A DNA stretch of 64,000 nt from JAEUMY01 sp033764435. Its GTDB lineage: Bacteria > Pseudomonadota > Gammaproteobacteria > Burkholderiales > Usitatibacteraceae. Positions 16,869-25,971 of the stretch are shown here, piece after piece. The translations under genes were made by a program, and so were the position numbers. The DNA is taken from NCBI GenBank assembly GCA_033764435.1, contig JANRIX010000046.1:1-64000 (forward strand), written 5' to 3'. The notes below the pieces were generated by a model. The model did not search any database. It had not been told where the DNA came from and saw only the letters and a program-made list of their open reading frames with translations. Positions within the stretch are counted from its first letter, which is position 1, and each line of letters opens with the position of its first letter.

Positions 16869-17975
16869 ATGCAGGGTGCACGCCGCGTCGTCGTCAAGAT
16901 CGGCTCGACGCTGATCACCAACCATGGTGAAGGGGTGGACCATGCGGCCATCCGCGACTGGGTCCGCCAGATCGCCGGGTTGCGCGCCGCAGGCGTCGAG
17001 GTGCTGCTGGTATCGAGCGGCGCGATTGCCGAAGGCATGCTGCGACTGGGCTGGAAGAAACGGCCCCACGAAGTGAATCAGTTGCAGGCTGCGGCGGCCG
17101 TGGGCCAGATGGGCCTGGTGCAGGTTTATGAATCCGCATTCGCCGCACACGGTCTGCGCACGGCCCAGGTGCTGCTCACACATGATGACCTGGCTGACCG
17201 GAAGCGCTATCTCAATGCGCGCTCTACGCTGACGACGCTGCTCTCGCTTGGCGTCGTGCCTGTCATCAACGAAAACGATACCGTCGTCACCGACGAAATC
17301 AAGTTTGGCGACAACGACACGCTGGGTGCTCTCGTCACCAATCTGGTCGAGGCAGACTGGCTCGTCATCCTGACCGATCAGCAAGGCTTGTTCGACAGTG
17401 ACCCGCGCAAGAATGCGACAGCGAGACTGATCGCCGAAGCCCAGGCCGGCGCGCCCGAGTTGGAACAGATGGCAGGCGGTGCGGGCAGCGACCTCGGGCG
17501 CGGCGGCATGCTCACCAAGGTGCTGGCCGCAAAGCGCGCCGCGCTGTCGGGCGCCGGCACACTCATCGCCTACGGTCGCGAGCCGGACGCACTGCTCCGC
17601 CTGCACGCGGGCGATTCCCTGGGCACCCGCCTGACAGCCCAGGCGCTCACGCTGGATGCGCGCAAAGCGTGGCTGGCCGGGCACCTCAAGACTGCAGGCT
17701 CCGTCACGCTGGATGATGGCGCGGTACGGGTGCTGCGCGCGGAAGGAAAGAGTCTGCTGAGCGTCGGCGTCATTTCGGTCGATGGTGTCTTTGAACGCGG
17801 CGAAGTGGTCAGCTGTCGTTCGGTCGCCGGCGAGGAAATCGCACGCGGACTCATCAACTACTCCGCGTCGGAGACCGCAAAGATCCTGCGCTGCCCGTCG
17901 GCTGACATCGAGGCAAGGCTGGGCTACATCGCCGAACCCGAGCTCATCCATCGCAACAATCTGGTCTTGATTTGA
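16869..17975 (+). CDS. proB: Glutamate 5-kinase
   Basis: This catalyses the first step of proline synthesis, phosphorylating glutamate. It has 368 residues: an amino-acid kinase domain (VVVKIGSTLIT, LLVSSGAIAEGM, INENDTVVTDEIKFGDND, GRGGMLTKVLAAKRA) and a C-terminal PUA domain from about residue 275 (KTAGSVTLDDGAV to ARGLINYSASE). It follows obgE with a three-base gap. The combination of obgE and proB is common in beta- and gammaproteobacteria. Confidence 0.95.
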   Translation: MQGARRVVVKIGSTLITNHGEGVDHAAIRDWVRQIAGLRAAGVEVLLVSSGAIAEGMLRLGWKKRPHEVNQLQAAAAVGQMGLVQVYESAFAAHGLRTAQVLLTHDDLADRKRYLNARSTLTTLLSLGVVPVINENDTVVTDEIKFGDNDTLGALVTNLVEADWLVILTDQQGLFDSDPRKNATARLIAEAQAGAPELEQMAGGAGSDLGRGGMLTKVLAAKRAALSGAGTLIAYGREPDALLRLHAGDSLGTRLTAQALTLDARKAWLAGHLKTAGSVTLDDGAVRVLRAEGKSLLSVGVISVDGVFERGEVVSCRSVAGEEIARGLINYSASETAKILRCPSADIEARLGYIAEPELIHRNNLVLI

Positions 17976-18008
17976 CGCCCAGAATCAGGGATTCCCGCGT
18001 GGACAGGT

Positions 18009-18020
18009 GCGAATATTCGC
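18009..18020. repeat. GCGAATATTCGC palindrome copy
   Basis: Perfect copy between proB and the Yip1-family gene. Confidence 0.95.
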
Positions 18021-18062
18021 GCTAGTCTGCCCCATCGTCGTTCACCGAAAAAGGGAGAAAAC

Positions 18063-18665
18063 ATGGGACTCGTCGATCGCGTGAAGAACATTCTTCTGAA
18101 ACCGAAGGAAGAATGGCAAACCATCGAACCCGAACAGACAGATGTGAAGACGCTTTACACGTCGTACATCATGTTGCTTGCCGCCATTCCGGCAGTCGTC
18201 GGCATCATTTCCACCGCGATGTTCGCCGGCATGCTGGGCCGATTTGGCGCCTCCATCAGCATCGGCTTCATCGCCGTCGCCTCGATCATCGGTTATGTGC
18301 TGAACCTCATCATGGTGTTCGTCGTGGCCCACATTGCCGAAGCGCTCGCGCCCAGCTTTGATGGCGAGAAGAACTTCATCCAATCCTTCAAACTGGTTGC
18401 CTACTCGATGACCGCAAGCTGGGTCGGTGGCGTGTTCGGCATCATCCCTTTGCTTGGCGCGCTGCTGTCGCTGCTCGCCGCACTGTATGGTGCCTATATC
18501 TTCTATCTCGGCGCGACCACAATGAAGAAGGTGCCGGAGGCCAAGGCCATCGGCTACACCATCGTGGTGATCATTGCCGCGATCATCGTGGCCTTCATCA
18601 TCGGCATGGTGACGGCAGGCATCGGGGCCATGGGCGCCGTCGGCAGCATGGCGGGCTTTCGCTGA
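18063..18665 (+). CDS. Yip1-family integral membrane protein
   Basis: This encodes a 200-residue protein with a short cytosolic N-terminus (MGLVDRVKNILLKPKEEWQ), which is typical of bacterial Yip1/DUF1282 proteins, followed by about five hydrophobic helices. The role of the bacterial members is not known. AAAGGGAG precedes the ATG, and a terminator follows 26 bases after the stop. It is separated from proB by 87 bases carrying a palindrome copy. Confidence 0.75.
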   Translation: MGLVDRVKNILLKPKEEWQTIEPEQTDVKTLYTSYIMLLAAIPAVVGIISTAMFAGMLGRFGASISIGFIAVASIIGYVLNLIMVFVVAHIAEALAPSFDGEKNFIQSFKLVAYSMTASWVGGVFGIIPLLGALLSLLAALYGAYIFYLGATTMKKVPEAKAIGYTIVVIIAAIIVAFIIGMVTAGIGAMGAVGSMAGFR

Positions 18666-18684
18666 CCGAGGCAAAACCGGCACG

Positions 18685-18717
18685 AAAAAAGACGGGGAGC
18701 CGATGGCTCCCCGTTTT
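18685..18717. terminator. Bidirectional terminator between the Yip1 gene and rppH
   Basis: The stem ACGGGGAGCC/GGCTCCCCGT with loop GAT is flanked by AAAAAA on the left and TTTT on the right, serving the convergent genes on both strands. Confidence 0.88.
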
Positions 18718-18764
18718 GCATGTTGCGCATCCCCGGCAGACGCTGCCGAGTTCATAGCGGATGC

Positions 18765-19352
18765 CTAGCCGGTCAGCGTGGCCGCCTCTCCGCCGGCCGC
18801 TTGCTGCGGCGGGAGCTGGGGCGATGCCGGGGCATCAATTCTGGGCTGACGCGCGGACCTTGAGTCCTTGCGCCGCGGTCGATAGTCCAGATAGCGGACC
18901 AATTGGTGCAGGGCCTGGCGGTACACATCGCGCTTGAATTCGATCACCGCTTCGAGAGGCACCCAGTAGTCATGCCAACGCCAGGCGTCAAACTCCGGAT
19001 GCGTGCTCGCCCGGAGGCGGATGTCGCAATCCCGCCCGGTGAGGCGCAGCAGGTACCAGATCTGCTTCTGACCCTTGTAGGTGCCGCGCCACTCTCGCTT
19101 CACCCAATGGGTGGGCACGTTGTAATGCAGCCAGCCTTTGGTGCGCCCGAGAATCTTGACGTGGTCCGGCTTCAACCCCGTCTCTTCCTCGAGTTCCCGA
19201 TACATCGCCTGCTCGGGGCTTTCTCCCGGCTTGATTCCGCCCTGCGGAAACTGCCAGGCATGCTCCTTGATGCGCTTGCCCCAGAACACCTCGTTCTTGT
19301 GGTTCACAAGCACGATGGCGACATTCGGGCGGTATCCGTCCCGGTCAATCAT
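18765..19352 (-). CDS. rppH: RNA pyrophosphohydrolase (Nudix)
   Basis: This Nudix enzyme removes pyrophosphate from the 5' end of mRNA and so triggers decay. The start MIDRDGYRPNVAIVLVN is chosen by family resemblance and a GGTGA site; an ATG 12 bases upstream is possible. The Nudix box is seen from GGIKPGE through YRELEEETGL, and WQFPQGG is the RppH signature. The C-terminal 35 residues are Arg/Pro/Ala-rich and not conserved. It is convergent with the Yip1-like gene and divergent from proS. Confidence 0.93.
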   Translation of the reverse strand: MIDRDGYRPNVAIVLVNHKNEVFWGKRIKEHAWQFPQGGIKPGESPEQAMYRELEEETGLKPDHVKILGRTKGWLHYNVPTHWVKREWRGTYKGQKQIWYLLRLTGRDCDIRLRASTHPEFDAWRWHDYWVPLEAVIEFKRDVYRQALHQLVRYLDYRPRRKDSRSARQPRIDAPASPQLPPQQAAGGEAATLTG

Positions 19353-19592
19353 TGTCGTCACCATCCATATGGTTGAGTTGGACTGATTGTTTCACAAAAA
19401 TTCGAGAAAGTGTAGAGATAGTTGCGGTAAGTGCTTGTTTTCTAACCAGCAAATGTCATTGAACCCATGAAATCAAATACTTACCGGCCGGATTTGAAGC
19501 AGAGCTGGACCGGTTGTCTGACCCATCTGCTCTGCCGAATGTTCATACCCGCTAGAATGCGGGTTGGAACGCATTGAAAACACAAGGAAAAC

Positions 19593-21299
19593 ATGTACCT
19601 TTCGCGCTTTTTTCTCTCGACCCTGAAAGAGGCACCTGCCGAGGCCGAGCTGGTGTCACACAAGCTGATGCTGCGCGCCGGCATCATCAACAAGCTGGGC
19701 AGCGGGCTTTACACGCTTATGCCCATCGGTCTGCGCACCTACCTCAAGGTGGAAAACATCATTCGCGAGGAAATGGATCGCTCGGGTGCAATCGAGCTGC
19801 GCATGCCTTTGGTAAATCCGGCCGAGCTTTGGCAGGAAACGGGCCGTTGGGAGAAATTCGGGGCGCAACTCCTGAAGATCAAGGATCGCCACGAACGCGA
19901 TTTCCTGTTCGCGCCGACGCATGAGGAGGTGATCACGGACGTTGTTCGCCGCGAGGTGAAGAGCTATCGCCAGCTGCCGGTGAATTTCTATCACATCACC
20001 AACAAATTCCGTGACGAGATCCGTCCCCGTTTCGGGGTGATGCGTGCGCGCGAATTCGTGATGAAGGATGCCTATTCGTTCGACACGGACGAAGCCCGCA
20101 TGATGCAGTCGTACAAGATCATGTTCGATGCCTACATGCGAATATTCGCAAGGCTTGGTCTCGAGTTTCGCCCGGTTGCCGCAGACACTGGTGCGATTGG
20201 CGGCAAGGCCTCGCAGGAATTCCAGGTGTTGGCGGACTCGGGTGAAGACGTCATCGCCTACTGCCCCGACTCAGACTACGCCGCCAACGTGGAATTGGCC
20301 GAGGCTGTCGCACCCAAGGCACCGCGCGCCGCCGCCACGCAGCCGATGCAGAAGGTTCCGACGCCCGGCAAGTCCGCCTGCGAAGACGTGGCTGCATTCC
20401 TGAAGCTGCCCCTCGAACGAACAGTGAAGTGCCTGATGGTGCTTGCCGACGAGAAGGTGCAGATGCTGCTGGTGCGTGGAGATCATTCGCTGAATGAAGT
20501 GAAGGCGGGCAAACTGGCCGGCTTCAATGAATGGCGCTGGGCCACTGAAGAAGAAATCATCGGGGCCACGGGCTGCAAGCCGGGCTATCTCGGCCCCGTC
20601 GGATTCAAGGGACCGGTTATCGCTGACCGCACGGTCGCGGCGATGAGCGACTTTGTATGCGGCGCGAATGAAGCCGATCACCACATCACGGGCGTCAACT
20701 GGGGCCGCGACTGTGCCGAACCCATGCTCGTGGCGGACCTGCGCAATGTGGTCGAAGGCGACGCTTCGCCAGACGGCAAGGGCACGCTGAAGCTGCGCCG
20801 CGGCATCGAAGTCGGCCACGTGTTCGCGCTGGGCAATCGCTACTCCTCGGACATGAATTGCGTGTACACGGCCGAGGATGGCACGCTGAAGTTGATGGAA
20901 ATGGGCTGCTATGGCATCGGCGTCACGCGCATCATCGCCGCCGCGATCGAACAGAACCATGATGACCGCGGCATCATCTGGCCGGACAGCATGGCGCCCT
21001 TCCGAGTCGCACTGGCCCCGATCGGTTACCGGAAATCGGAGGCCGTGAAGGCATTGGCCGACAAGCTGCACGACGAACTGACCGCCGCCGGTGTGGACGT
21101 GCTGCTGGATGATCGCGATGAGCGCCCCGGCGTGATGTTTGCCGACCTGGAGCTGATCGGCATTCCCCATCGAGTCACCATCGGCGATCGCGGATTGAAG
21201 GAAGGCCAGGTCGAGTACCAGGGCCGCCGCGAGACCGCGGCGACCAAGGTTTCCGTCGCCGAGATCAGCGCGTTCCTGAAGCAGAAACTCGCGGGATGA
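19593..21299 (+). CDS. proS: Prolyl-tRNA synthetase
   Basis: This charges tRNA-Pro. It has 568 residues, the bacterial type with an inserted editing domain. Class II motifs are visible: motif 1 around LGSGLYTLMPIGLR, motif 2 around FRDEIRPRFGVMRAREFVMKD and motif 3 around GIGVTRIIAAAIEQ. The editing insertion lies between about residues 225 and 405. A palindrome copy at 20138 is read as the conserved RIFA of YMRIFARLGLEF. AAGGAAAAC precedes the ATG. The stop overlaps the next gene by four bases. The 228-base upstream leader is AT-rich with no clear regulatory structure. Confidence 0.97.
   Translation: MYLSRFFLSTLKEAPAEAELVSHKLMLRAGIINKLGSGLYTLMPIGLRTYLKVENIIREEMDRSGAIELRMPLVNPAELWQETGRWEKFGAQLLKIKDRHERDFLFAPTHEEVITDVVRREVKSYRQLPVNFYHITNKFRDEIRPRFGVMRAREFVMKDAYSFDTDEARMMQSYKIMFDAYMRIFARLGLEFRPVAADTGAIGGKASQEFQVLADSGEDVIAYCPDSDYAANVELAEAVAPKAPRAAATQPMQKVPTPGKSACEDVAAFLKLPLERTVKCLMVLADEKVQMLLVRGDHSLNEVKAGKLAGFNEWRWATEEEIIGATGCKPGYLGPVGFKGPVIADRTVAAMSDFVCGANEADHHITGVNWGRDCAEPMLVADLRNVVEGDASPDGKGTLKLRRGIEVGHVFALGNRYSSDMNCVYTAEDGTLKLMEMGCYGIGVTRIIAAAIEQNHDDRGIIWPDSMAPFRVALAPIGYRKSEAVKALADKLHDELTAAGVDVLLDDRDERPGVMFADLELIGIPHRVTIGDRGLKEGQVEYQGRRETAATKVSVAEISAFLKQKLAG
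20138..20149. repeat. GCGAATATTCGC palindrome copy in proS
   Basis: Perfect copy inside proS, read in the frame giving Arg-Ile-Phe-Ala. Confidence 0.95.
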
Positions 21300-21835
21300 G
21301 CGACTACCCCGGTCTCCCGCAACTCGTCGCGGGTGTCACACTGGACACCGCGCGACTGCGCCTGCGCTTGTACCGGGAGAGCGACCTCGATGTCTTTGCC
21401 GACATGCATGGTGACCCCGTCACCATGCAGTACATCGGCGAGGGCAAGGCCCTGACGCGCGCAGAGACCTGGCGCTTTCTGGCGGCAGGACTGGGCCATT
21501 GGGCGCTGCGCGGCTACGGCATGTTTGCCGTGACCCATCGTGAAACCGGCGAGGTGCTGGGGCGCTGCGGCTTCTATCATCCCGACGGCTGGCCGGGGTT
21601 CGAGATTGGCTGGCTGTTTCACCGCAAACACTGGGGGCGTGGCTATGCCACAGAGGCCGCTGCGGCGGCACTCGATCATGCCTTCAACAGCCTGAATCAA
21701 ACCCACGTCGTGAGTTTCATTCGCCGTGACAACCTCGCCTCGGTCCGGGTCGCCGAAAAGATCGGCGAGACCTACGAGAAGGAAATCGAGTTGCTGGGGG
21801 CACCTGCCCTAGTCTATGGCATTCACAAGCCGTAG
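21296..21835 (+). CDS. GNAT N-acetyltransferase, RimJ/RimL type
   Basis: This 179-residue acetyl-CoA-dependent acetyltransferase has the arrangement of the RimJ/RimL group: TARLRLRLYRESDLD at the N-terminus, the acetyl-CoA loop around HRKHWGRGYATEAAAA, and SVRVAEKIGETYEKE near the end. The substrate cannot be told; ribosomal-protein and small-molecule acetylation both occur in the group. It overlaps proS by four bases and the transglycosylase gene by 20 bases, so the three are a translationally coupled unit. Confidence 0.85.
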   Translation: MSDYPGLPQLVAGVTLDTARLRLRLYRESDLDVFADMHGDPVTMQYIGEGKALTRAETWRFLAAGLGHWALRGYGMFAVTHRETGEVLGRCGFYHPDGWPGFEIGWLFHRKHWGRGYATEAAAAALDHAFNSLNQTHVVSFIRRDNLASVRVAEKIGETYEKEIELLGAPALVYGIHKP

Positions 21836-22439
21836 CGTCGCAGGACCTGCTCTCTGGCATGCCGCATTGCTGGCCGCGTTGCTGCATTGCGAATATTCGC
21901 AGGCCGGTGCGCAGCAGTACGAGGTTCTGTCCGCCGCGACGCGGGCCTCACTGTCGCAGGCCGCCGCCGATCGGCCAGCGCCCGACGACTACCTCACGCG
22001 TCATCCTGACGGCATGCGCTGGCTGGCCGACATGCGCGCCCGGATGGCGCAGCGTGCACCCAGCCGCTTCGCGAGTGCGTCGGACAAGGATGCCTTTTTG
22101 AAGACCGTGCACTACGAGTCCACACGTGCCGGCCTGGACCCGCAACTCGTGCTGGCGGTCATCGACGTGGAGAGCGCATTCCGCAAGTACGCCGTCTCGA
22201 AAGCCGGCGCGCGCGGCTACATGCAGGTCATGCCCTTCTGGGTGAAAGAGATCGGGCAGCCGTCGCACAACCTCTTCAATCTGCGCACCAATCTGCGCTA
22301 CGGCTGCCTCATCCTGCGCCACTATCTCGACATCGAGCGCGGGAATCTCGACCGCGCCCTGGCGCGCTACAACGGCAGCCTGGGCAGAACCGAGTATCCG
22401 CGGGCTGTCGACAAGGCACTGCGGGAACGCTGGCGCTAG
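21816..22439 (+). CDS. Lytic transglycosylase (GH23, SLT domain)
   Basis: This 207-residue envelope enzyme is predicted to cleave peptidoglycan glycan strands. A hydrophobic N-terminal segment (AALLAALLHC) acts as a signal peptide. The catalytic domain spans about residues 105-205 with VESAFRKYAVS carrying the catalytic Glu, GARGYMQVMP in place of the usual GLMQ motif, and ARYNGSLGRTEYP. A palindrome copy at 21889 encodes Cys-Glu-Tyr-Ser-Gln just after the hydrophobic core; Cys24 could be mistaken for a lipobox, but LLHC is a poor one. It overlaps the GNAT gene by 20 bases. Confidence 0.88.
   Translation: MAFTSRSVAGPALWHAALLAALLHCEYSQAGAQQYEVLSAATRASLSQAAADRPAPDDYLTRHPDGMRWLADMRARMAQRAPSRFASASDKDAFLKTVHYESTRAGLDPQLVLAVIDVESAFRKYAVSKAGARGYMQVMPFWVKEIGQPSHNLFNLRTNLRYGCLILRHYLDIERGNLDRALARYNGSLGRTEYPRAVDKALRERWR
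21889..21900. repeat. GCGAATATTCGC palindrome copy in the transglycosylase signal peptide
   Basis: Perfect copy, read in the third frame (Cys-Glu-Tyr-Ser), directly after the hydrophobic signal segment. Confidence 0.95.
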
Positions 22440-22453
22440 GCACAAGGCGGCCT

Positions 22454-22465
22454 GCGAATATTCGC
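22454..22465. repeat. GCGAATATTCGC palindrome copy
   Basis: Perfect copy in the 41-base gap between convergent transglycosylase and TlpA-like genes. Flanks extend the symmetry to CCTGCGAATATTCGCAGG. Confidence 0.95.
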
Positions 22466-22480
22466 AGGCGCTCCATACCG

Positions 22481-22984
22481 CTACTTTTTCGCCGGGCCCT
22501 TCGCAGCAAGTTCGTTGAGCATCGCCAAGGTGATGAGCCCGGTCCGATTCATGACCTGTTTTCCGGTCGGGTCATACACGATCGTGGTCGGCAGCCCCTT
22601 CACCCGGCCAAAGTGCTTTTCTGCCTGCTCGTTCAACTCGCCCGGCACCATGGGATAGGTCATGCCGACCTTCTTCGCGAAGGGCATGAGGGCCTTCTCG
22701 TCCTCATAGTCCATGGCGACACCCAGCACCAACGCCTTGTCGCCCTGAGACTTGGCAAATGCGGCCAGGTCCGGGATTTCCTTGATGCAGGGCGCACACC
22801 AGGTCGCCCAGAAGTTCACCACGACCCACTTGCCCTTGAGCTCGGCAAGCTTGTGCAACTTGCCGTTCGCATCACGCAGTTCGAAGGCGGACACCGTCGT
22901 CGTGGCAAGCAGCAAGCCGGTAGTAATACCAATTGAAACCACCCGCTTCGCGCAGCGGAAAATCAGGCTGGAACGCACATTCAT
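22481..22984 (-). CDS. TlpA/ResA-like thioredoxin-fold protein
   Basis: This 167-residue exported thiol-disulfide protein starts at MNVRSSLIFRCAKRV, where AAAGGA lies upstream; the longer open frame was rejected. A signal peptide covers about the first 37 residues (GITTGLLLATTTVSAF). The thioredoxin fold has VVNFWATWCAPCIKEIP with the CAPC active site, and the cis-Pro loop GLPTTIVYD. It is likely periplasmic and could serve cytochrome c maturation or general disulfide reduction; context does not decide. It is divergent from the PilZ-like gene across a 91-base region with an A/C-rich tract (about 23005-23045). Confidence 0.88.
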   Translation of the reverse strand: MNVRSSLIFRCAKRVVSIGITTGLLLATTTVSAFELRDANGKLHKLAELKGKWVVVNFWATWCAPCIKEIPDLAAFAKSQGDKALVLGVAMDYEDEKALMPFAKKVGMTYPMVPGELNEQAEKHFGRVKGLPTTIVYDPTGKQVMNRTGLITLAMLNELAAKGPAKK

Positions 22985-23075
22985 TCTGCTAGAATCCTTT
23001 GATAAACGACAACAAAACGAACACACCACAAACAAACCACACAAACGTCTGCACCAGAGTTTGTAGCGGGGGATT

Positions 23076-24653
23076 ATGGCACTAACGCTGACAGTACCGG
23101 CGCCGGTTCAGGCATTGCCGAAGGATATCGAGATCAAACCCAAGCAGGCCAAGTCATGGGTCGAGGCACTGCCATTGACCAAGACTGTCGAGGCTGGTCG
23201 CATTCTGCTTGAACACATCACGACGCTGAACCGCAGCAAGCTCTCGGCCGACGAGCGCCTCGAGTTGATGGAAGTCTATCGACCGGTGCTGTTCACGCTG
23301 CTGGAGGAGCTTGAGCACATTTTCGCCTACAGCACGCTGCCGTTGCCGGCCAAGCAACGTGAAGCATTCGAACTCGCGCGCACGCTGGCGGCAGAGTGTG
23401 CCATTGCCTACAAGCTCTATATCGTCGACAAGACCAGCAAGCTGCTGGCCTTCGGCGCGAAGAAGTCTCTGCCGCTCCCGCTGGCACGCGCCATCGCGTT
23501 CACCGGTCGCGCCCTGCTGCAAAGCTACAAGACCTACTATCCGGCTCCGGCAGGCGCCTGGCGCGACATCAATCAGCTGTATGCCTACGCCGAGGAACAG
23601 GGCCTGCTCGCCGAAGTGCCTGATCCCGAAAGCAAGACCTCGATAGCCGATTTGTACTTCGAGCCCGTCGTGCTGTCGCTGGCCGACCCCTACCGCCTGA
23701 TGTATCGCGAAGCGGACAAGGTGCTCGAACTGCTCGCCCAGTCACGTGGCAGCGTCACGCTGACCGATCAGCGCCCGGATAACCTTGACCCGCAAAAGGC
23801 TTTCCTCGTGGCACTAGACTCGGATCGTGCGCCGCGACTGATGTCCATCGCGATCAAGGAACCTCCCGGTCAGGTGCTGCGCCTCATCGACCTCGGCAAG
23901 CTGCTCGAAAAGCTGAAGCAGAAGCTGGCCCAGCTCAGTACCAACAAGGATGCCGCCAAGGCCAAGGGCGCGCATGAAATGTACGACCTCCTGTCTCGTC
24001 TCACCCGCCTGTGGGGAGATCCGCCGAAGCGCCAGTTTCGCCGCAACCCGGCAGAGACCGGCGTCGCCGTGTGTTCGGGCATCAAGGCCATCGCCCATTT
24101 TTCCGCGCTGGCCGCGAACGAGGATCAGGAAGACGATGCGCGCGCGATCGCGGATGGCGATACGGTACCGCTGCTCAAGATCCCGACCGATGCCTTGTCC
24201 AAGTCGCTGGGCGTGGAGGAGTGGACGGTGCTCAACCAGAGTCCGAACGGTCTGCGTCTGCATCGTGAGCCCGGCGGCGTGGTCGGTGTGACGGTGGGTG
24301 AGGTCGTGGGCGTGCGCTTTTCCGGCGGACAGAGTTGGAATGTCGGCATCGTGCGTTGGCTGAATGTGCTGGAGAACAGCGATCTGGAGTTCGGCGTCGA
24401 GTTGATTGCACCCAGCGCCCAGCCGATGGAAATCGAGCCGACCATTTCCTCCACCAGCAAGGTGATGCCCGCACTGAAGCTCCCGCCCATTCACGGTGAA
24501 GGCGACAGCGACACCCTGCTCACGTATCCGGACACCTTTGCCGATCTGCGCGAATTCGAGTTGAACGACGGTGTGAACCTCAGCACCATCCGCTCGACCG
24601 GCCTCGTTGAGAAAACCGCGCGCTTCGAGATCTTCCAGTTCAGCTTGTCCTGA
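23076..24653 (+). CDS. PilZ-like protein, candidate cyclic-di-GMP receptor
   Basis: This encodes a 525-residue soluble protein. Residues 1-300 are mostly helical with no recognised domain. The C-terminal part resembles a PilZ barrel: RQFRR at 319-323 fits RxxxR, NQSPNG at 387-392 fits [D/N]xSxxG, and WNVGIVRWLN and LEFGVELI resemble its later strands. That would make it a cyclic-di-GMP-binding protein, fitting the several turnover enzymes in the window. The spacing between the two motifs is longer than in minimal PilZ domains, so the call is an inference. GGGGG precedes the ATG. The 3' end overlaps the convergent YihY/BrkB gene by 14 bases. Confidence 0.6.
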   Translation: MALTLTVPAPVQALPKDIEIKPKQAKSWVEALPLTKTVEAGRILLEHITTLNRSKLSADERLELMEVYRPVLFTLLEELEHIFAYSTLPLPAKQREAFELARTLAAECAIAYKLYIVDKTSKLLAFGAKKSLPLPLARAIAFTGRALLQSYKTYYPAPAGAWRDINQLYAYAEEQGLLAEVPDPESKTSIADLYFEPVVLSLADPYRLMYREADKVLELLAQSRGSVTLTDQRPDNLDPQKAFLVALDSDRAPRLMSIAIKEPPGQVLRLIDLGKLLEKLKQKLAQLSTNKDAAKAKGAHEMYDLLSRLTRLWGDPPKRQFRRNPAETGVAVCSGIKAIAHFSALAANEDQEDDARAIADGDTVPLLKIPTDALSKSLGVEEWTVLNQSPNGLRLHREPGGVVGVTVGEVVGVRFSGGQSWNVGIVRWLNVLENSDLEFGVELIAPSAQPMEIEPTISSTSKVMPALKLPPIHGEGDSDTLLTYPDTFADLREFELNDGVNLSTIRSTGLVEKTARFEIFQFSLS

Positions 24654-25896
24654 CGGGGGGCGCTGCGCTGGCGTCCTGGGCGCGCGACTCCCGCTCACCC
24701 AGCCACTGGTCCAAGGGTCGTGCCAACTGTTCCTTCATGGTGCCCGGAAAGTCGCCCACAAACTGCTGAAGACCCGCAGGCATGGCGCCTTCCACCGGCA
24801 CATCGTGAAACCAGCGCCACGCCTCGGCCAGCGTGATCGACTGCGGATCGGCGAGCAGACGAAAGCGTGGGCCGCGCTCGCGGCGCACCACACCGGTCTG
24901 CACCAGATGGTCCAGCGTGTCCTCCAGCCAATCCAGGGGCGCCTCCACCGCCACAGTAAGCTCGCGCAGCGTCGCGCCGCGCACCGCTTCCCGCGCACGC
25001 GCCAGCGCGCCCAGGAGCTCAAGCCCCTTCTGGAAGTCCAGCCGCTGCGCCGGGCGCGCCACCGCATGGTGCCAGCGCTCGTGTCCCCAGTAGGGCAACG
25101 ACGCGCTCACCTCCGCGCCAATCAGAATCACGCACCAGCACAGAAACACCCAGAGCAGAAACACCGGAATGGCGGCAAATGCGCCGTACACCATGTTGAA
25201 GCCCGGCATCAGCGTCACGTACACCGCAAACAGACTTTTGAGTGCCTCGAACAGCAGCGCTGCGATGACCGCACCGACCAGCGCGTTGTCCACCGGCACA
25301 TGGCGGCACGGAACAATGCGATAGACCAGAAAGAAAGTCACCGTGCTGCCCGATACCGACAACACCTTCAGCATGACTTCGTCGAGCCAGGGCAGGCGCC
25401 CGGCCACCCCGAGAGACAGGCTGACGAGGTATGACGTGATGCTGATGCCCAGCCCCAACAACAACGGCGCGGCAACGAGCAGCATGAGATAGGAAATGCC
25501 ACTCAACCACCACGGGCGGGCGCGACGCGAACGCCAGATGTCGTTGAACGAGCGGTCCACCGTGTACAGCATGGACAAGGATGTGATCAGCAGGAAGGCA
25601 ATGCCCACGTAAGTCAGCTTGCGCGCATTCGCGGTGAACTGGCCCATGTAGACAGTGATGATCTTGTAGGCGATATCCGGCACCAGGTTGAGCAGCAGGA
25701 AAATCTTGATGTTCGTGAGCAGCTGCTGGAAGAACGGCAGATACGACAGGATCGCGACCACGATCGCGAAGAGCGGCACTAGCGACAGCAAGGTACTGAA
25801 CGTCAGGCTCCCGGCAATCTGCAGGCAGCGGTCCTGAATGAACCGGGCGGTCAGGAATCGGGTGAAACTCAGGAATCGTTTCAGGGTCTCTCGCAT
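24640..25896 (-). CDS. YihY/BrkB family inner membrane protein
   Basis: This encodes a polytopic membrane protein with the YihY/BrkB signature: RFIQDRCLQIAGSLTFSTLL at the start, then about six hydrophobic helices up to residue 280 (including GAFAAIPVFLLWVFLCW), and a cytosolic C-terminal region of about 130 residues resembling a winged helix (AVRGATLRELTVA, LDHLVQTGVVRR). Its function is unsettled; it is not an RNase despite early naming. The start chosen (MRETLKRF) lies one base from a palindrome copy and lacks a good ribosome site; an ATG at 25935 would encode the palindrome as PRIFA. It is divergent from wrbA. Confidence 0.85.
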   Translation of the reverse strand: MRETLKRFLSFTRFLTARFIQDRCLQIAGSLTFSTLLSLVPLFAIVVAILSYLPFFQQLLTNIKIFLLLNLVPDIAYKIITVYMGQFTANARKLTYVGIAFLLITSLSMLYTVDRSFNDIWRSRRARPWWLSGISYLMLLVAAPLLLGLGISITSYLVSLSLGVAGRLPWLDEVMLKVLSVSGSTVTFFLVYRIVPCRHVPVDNALVGAVIAALLFEALKSLFAVYVTLMPGFNMVYGAFAAIPVFLLWVFLCWCVILIGAEVSASLPYWGHERWHHAVARPAQRLDFQKGLELLGALARAREAVRGATLRELTVAVEAPLDWLEDTLDHLVQTGVVRRERGPRFRLLADPQSITLAEAWRWFHDVPVEGAMPAGLQQFVGDFPGTMKEQLARPLDQWLGERESRAQDASAAPPVRTS

Positions 25897-25897
25897 T

Positions 25898-25909
25898 GCG
25901 AATATTCGC
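25898..25909. repeat. GCGAATATTCGC palindrome copy at the YihY/BrkB start
   Basis: Perfect copy ending one base before the probable ATG of the minus-strand gene, where a ribosome site would normally be. Confidence 0.95.
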
Positions 25910-25971
25910 GGATCGGGTGGCGGTGAAATGCGCATGATAGAGAGGTTGACCGCGCGTCGCCTTCGGAACGT

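Noticed and set aside
16332..17951. 539-codon minus-strand frame opposite proB/obgE
   Set aside because: Antisense shadow; both sense genes are intact.
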